NCBI RefSeq assembly: GCF_001570805.1 | Contig: NZ_BCSJ01000003.1 | Coordinates: 62,001-126,000 of the forward strand | DNA from: Brevibacterium epidermidis NBRC 14811 | GTDB taxonomy: Bacteria; Actinomycetota; Actinomycetes; Actinomycetales; Brevibacteriaceae | Reading direction: 5' to 3' | Length of the DNA: 64,000 nucleotides | Part shown: positions 62,916 to 64,000 of the stretch, one piece after another | Position numbering within the stretch: the stretch's first letter is position 1 | How the letters are laid out: every line of letters starts with the position of its first letter | Translations under genes and position numbers: made by a program | The notes under the pieces: model-generated | The model's input: the letters and a program-made list of their open reading frames with translations, nothing else | What the model was told of the DNA's origin: nothing | The model's database searches: none

Positions 62916-63346
62916 ATCCGGATGGGACTGCAGACTCCGCTTCCGAACCGAACCTCGAGGCCGCACTGGCTCTGGCCTCGGCAACGGGTTCCCTGGAAAC
63001 CGCGATCGGCACCGCACTCTCGCGTGTGGGACTCAGCTTCACAGACCTCCGCCGTCTTCGCATCATCGGAGCACAGCCGCAGGGGCTGACCAGGGAGGAC
63101 CTCGCCGAGGCGATGGGGGAGACTCGGTCGCAGGCCATCCGCTCCAGCGGCCCTCTCGTCAAGCTCGGCTGGCTCTCCCGCGCAGAGTCCGGAGAGTTCA
63201 TCCTCACCGACAGCGGACGCCACCTCATCGATCAGGCCGAGGGCATCGCCGAGAAGGCGGCCGCCCGTTGGTTCACAGACTCCGGGCTCAGCCCGAGTGA
63301 GGTGATCGCGAGCGTGGGACCGGACCGTTCGGCTTCTTCGAGGTGA
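62912..63346 (+). CDS. MarR-like winged-helix protein
   Basis: A 144-residue protein. A winged helix is at about 38-108: FTDLRRLRIIGAQPQGLTRE, LAEAMGETRSQAIRSSGPLV, then the wing LGWLSRAESGEFILTDSG. MarR-type regulators respond to aromatic acids or drugs. Third gene of the TetR unit. Its last 59 bp overlap the end of the convergent MFS gene. Confidence 0.75.
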   Translation: MNPDGTADSASEPNLEAALALASATGSLETAIGTALSRVGLSFTDLRRLRIIGAQPQGLTREDLAEAMGETRSQAIRSSGPLVKLGWLSRAESGEFILTDSGRHLIDQAEGIAEKAAARWFTDSGLSPSEVIASVGPDRSASSR

Positions 63347-64000
63347 GGGGCGCAGTCGAGGACTGAACCCTGTGCCGCTGCCCCTGGATGCAGACGACTG
63401 CGGCAGCGACCATGGCGGCGCCGGCCGCAGCCATGAGCACTCCGGTCTCGACGTCGTGCAGAGCCGCGAACACCGCCACGCCGGCGGCGCCTCCGACATT
63501 GCGGGCGGTGCTTCCCGCTCCCGAAGCGAATCCCGGCCTCTGCGGCAGCGCGTGCATCCCCGCCGCCACGATCGCCGGCATGAGGACCCCGACACCGATC
63601 GCCCAGACCACAAGGGCGGTCCACAGCGCCCACAGGCTCGGTGCTGAGACGGTCAGCCCCATCAGCCCGAGGCCCACACCGCCCACGATGAGGCCCAGCG
63701 CACTCGTCGCCCAGACCCCGAGGCGGCTGCTGATCGTTCCGGACAGTGCCCCGAAGAACGGCAGCGGCAGCAGCGCCGGCAGTGTGGCCAGCCCGGCCTG
63801 GAACGGGCTCAGCCCGCGAACGTCCTGGAAGTTCTGGGTGAGGAAGAACAGGGACCCGAGGACGCAGAAGTTGAGCAGTCCGGCGATGATGCAGGCAATG
63901 GTGAGTCGTACTCGCGATGGGTTCGAGGACTCGGACACTCCACCGGCTGCGGGCAGTTGGTCGTCTCGTGGTCCGGGTGCCGTCGACCGAGAGGAATGGA
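63288..64000 (-). CDS. DHA2-type MFS exporter (C-terminal part, cut by window edge)
   Basis: The frame is open from base 64000 to the stop at 63288, with no start inside, so about 237 codons of a longer gene are seen. A polar linker comes first. About six membrane helices follow, among them LTIACIIAGLLNFCVLGSLFF and VRGLSPFQAGLATLPALLPL. The layout matches the second half of a fourteen-helix drug:H+ antiporter of the DHA2 group. It may export the product or inducer linked to the TetR/MarR genes beside it, with which it converges. Confidence 0.75.
   Translation of the reverse strand, partial: HSSRSTAPGPRDDQLPAAGGVSESSNPSRVRLTIACIIAGLLNFCVLGSLFFLTQNFQDVRGLSPFQAGLATLPALLPLPFFGALSGTISSRLGVWATSALGLIVGGVGLGLMGLTVSAPSLWALWTALVVWAIGVGVLMPAIVAAGMHALPQRPGFASGAGSTARNVGGAAGVAVFAALHDVETGVLMAAAGAAMVAAAVVCIQGQRHRVQSSTAPLTSKKPNGPVPRSRSPHSG

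Overview
The window is high-GC, densely coded DNA from a Gram-positive actinobacterium. The gene set (betaine, creatine and sarcosine breakdown, a complete phenylacetate pathway, an EtfBA plus cytochrome b unit) and the codon use suggest Brevibacterium or a close relative; the genus is inference. I see no rRNA, tRNA, CRISPR array, IS element or phage gene.

Layout. 1-6.5 kb: the end of a glycine betaine demethylase pair (gbcB cut by the window edge, gbcA), a divergent LysR regulator, a glutathione-independent formaldehyde dehydrogenase, an M20 amidohydrolase, a RibD/DHFR-like reductase and a VOC protein. 6.7-11.6 kb: envelope genes (SurA_N lipoprotein, OFA-type MFS transporter with a small partner protein, HtrA protease, VTT membrane protein). 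11.6-27.2 kb: a whole phenylacetate catabolon. paaABCDE-paaJ-paaF-paaH-paaG is on the minus strand, divergent from paaI-paaK-paaR; paaZ is divergent from an MHS-type transporter that may import the substrate. PaaR-like operators lie in both divergent promoter regions.

27.4-33 kb holds a PLP dehydratase, an orphan ABC ATPase, IclR and GntR regulators, an Ldh_2-family dehydrogenase and several long extragenic hairpins. 33-44.7 kb is a one-carbon/amine block: glyA-soxB-soxD-soxA-soxG with purU downstream, a divergent GntR, then IclR, creatinase and an MHS transporter. Creatine gives sarcosine, sarcosine gives glycine and a C1 unit on tetrahydrofolate, and GlyA makes serine. Betaine demethylation at the left edge would feed the same route; formaldehyde dehydrogenase and PurU dispose of the C1 by-products.

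44.9-49.3 kb is an operon etfB-etfA-cytochrome b protein; the last has a long disordered N-terminus with four copies of a PWPPEG motif and is the most unusual protein here. 49.7-53.7 kb: a Lrp/AsnC regulator, an orphan iron-box-like site, an unrecognised 648-aa protein and a TetR/membrane-protein divergon. 53.9-57.5 kb: a three-gene 2-oxoacid dehydrogenase operon (E1 alpha, E1 beta, E2). 57.6-61.8 kb: overlapping genes for an acyl-CoA dehydrogenase-like flavoprotein, a ketosynthase and an adenylate-forming ligase, divergent from a TetR operon. The window ends inside an MFS exporter.

Two genome-scale signals stand out: the interrupted palindrome CGCCGAGGCG recurs dozens of times in genes and gaps on both strands, and two related 70-bp hairpin elements with compensatory changes flank a GntR gene.
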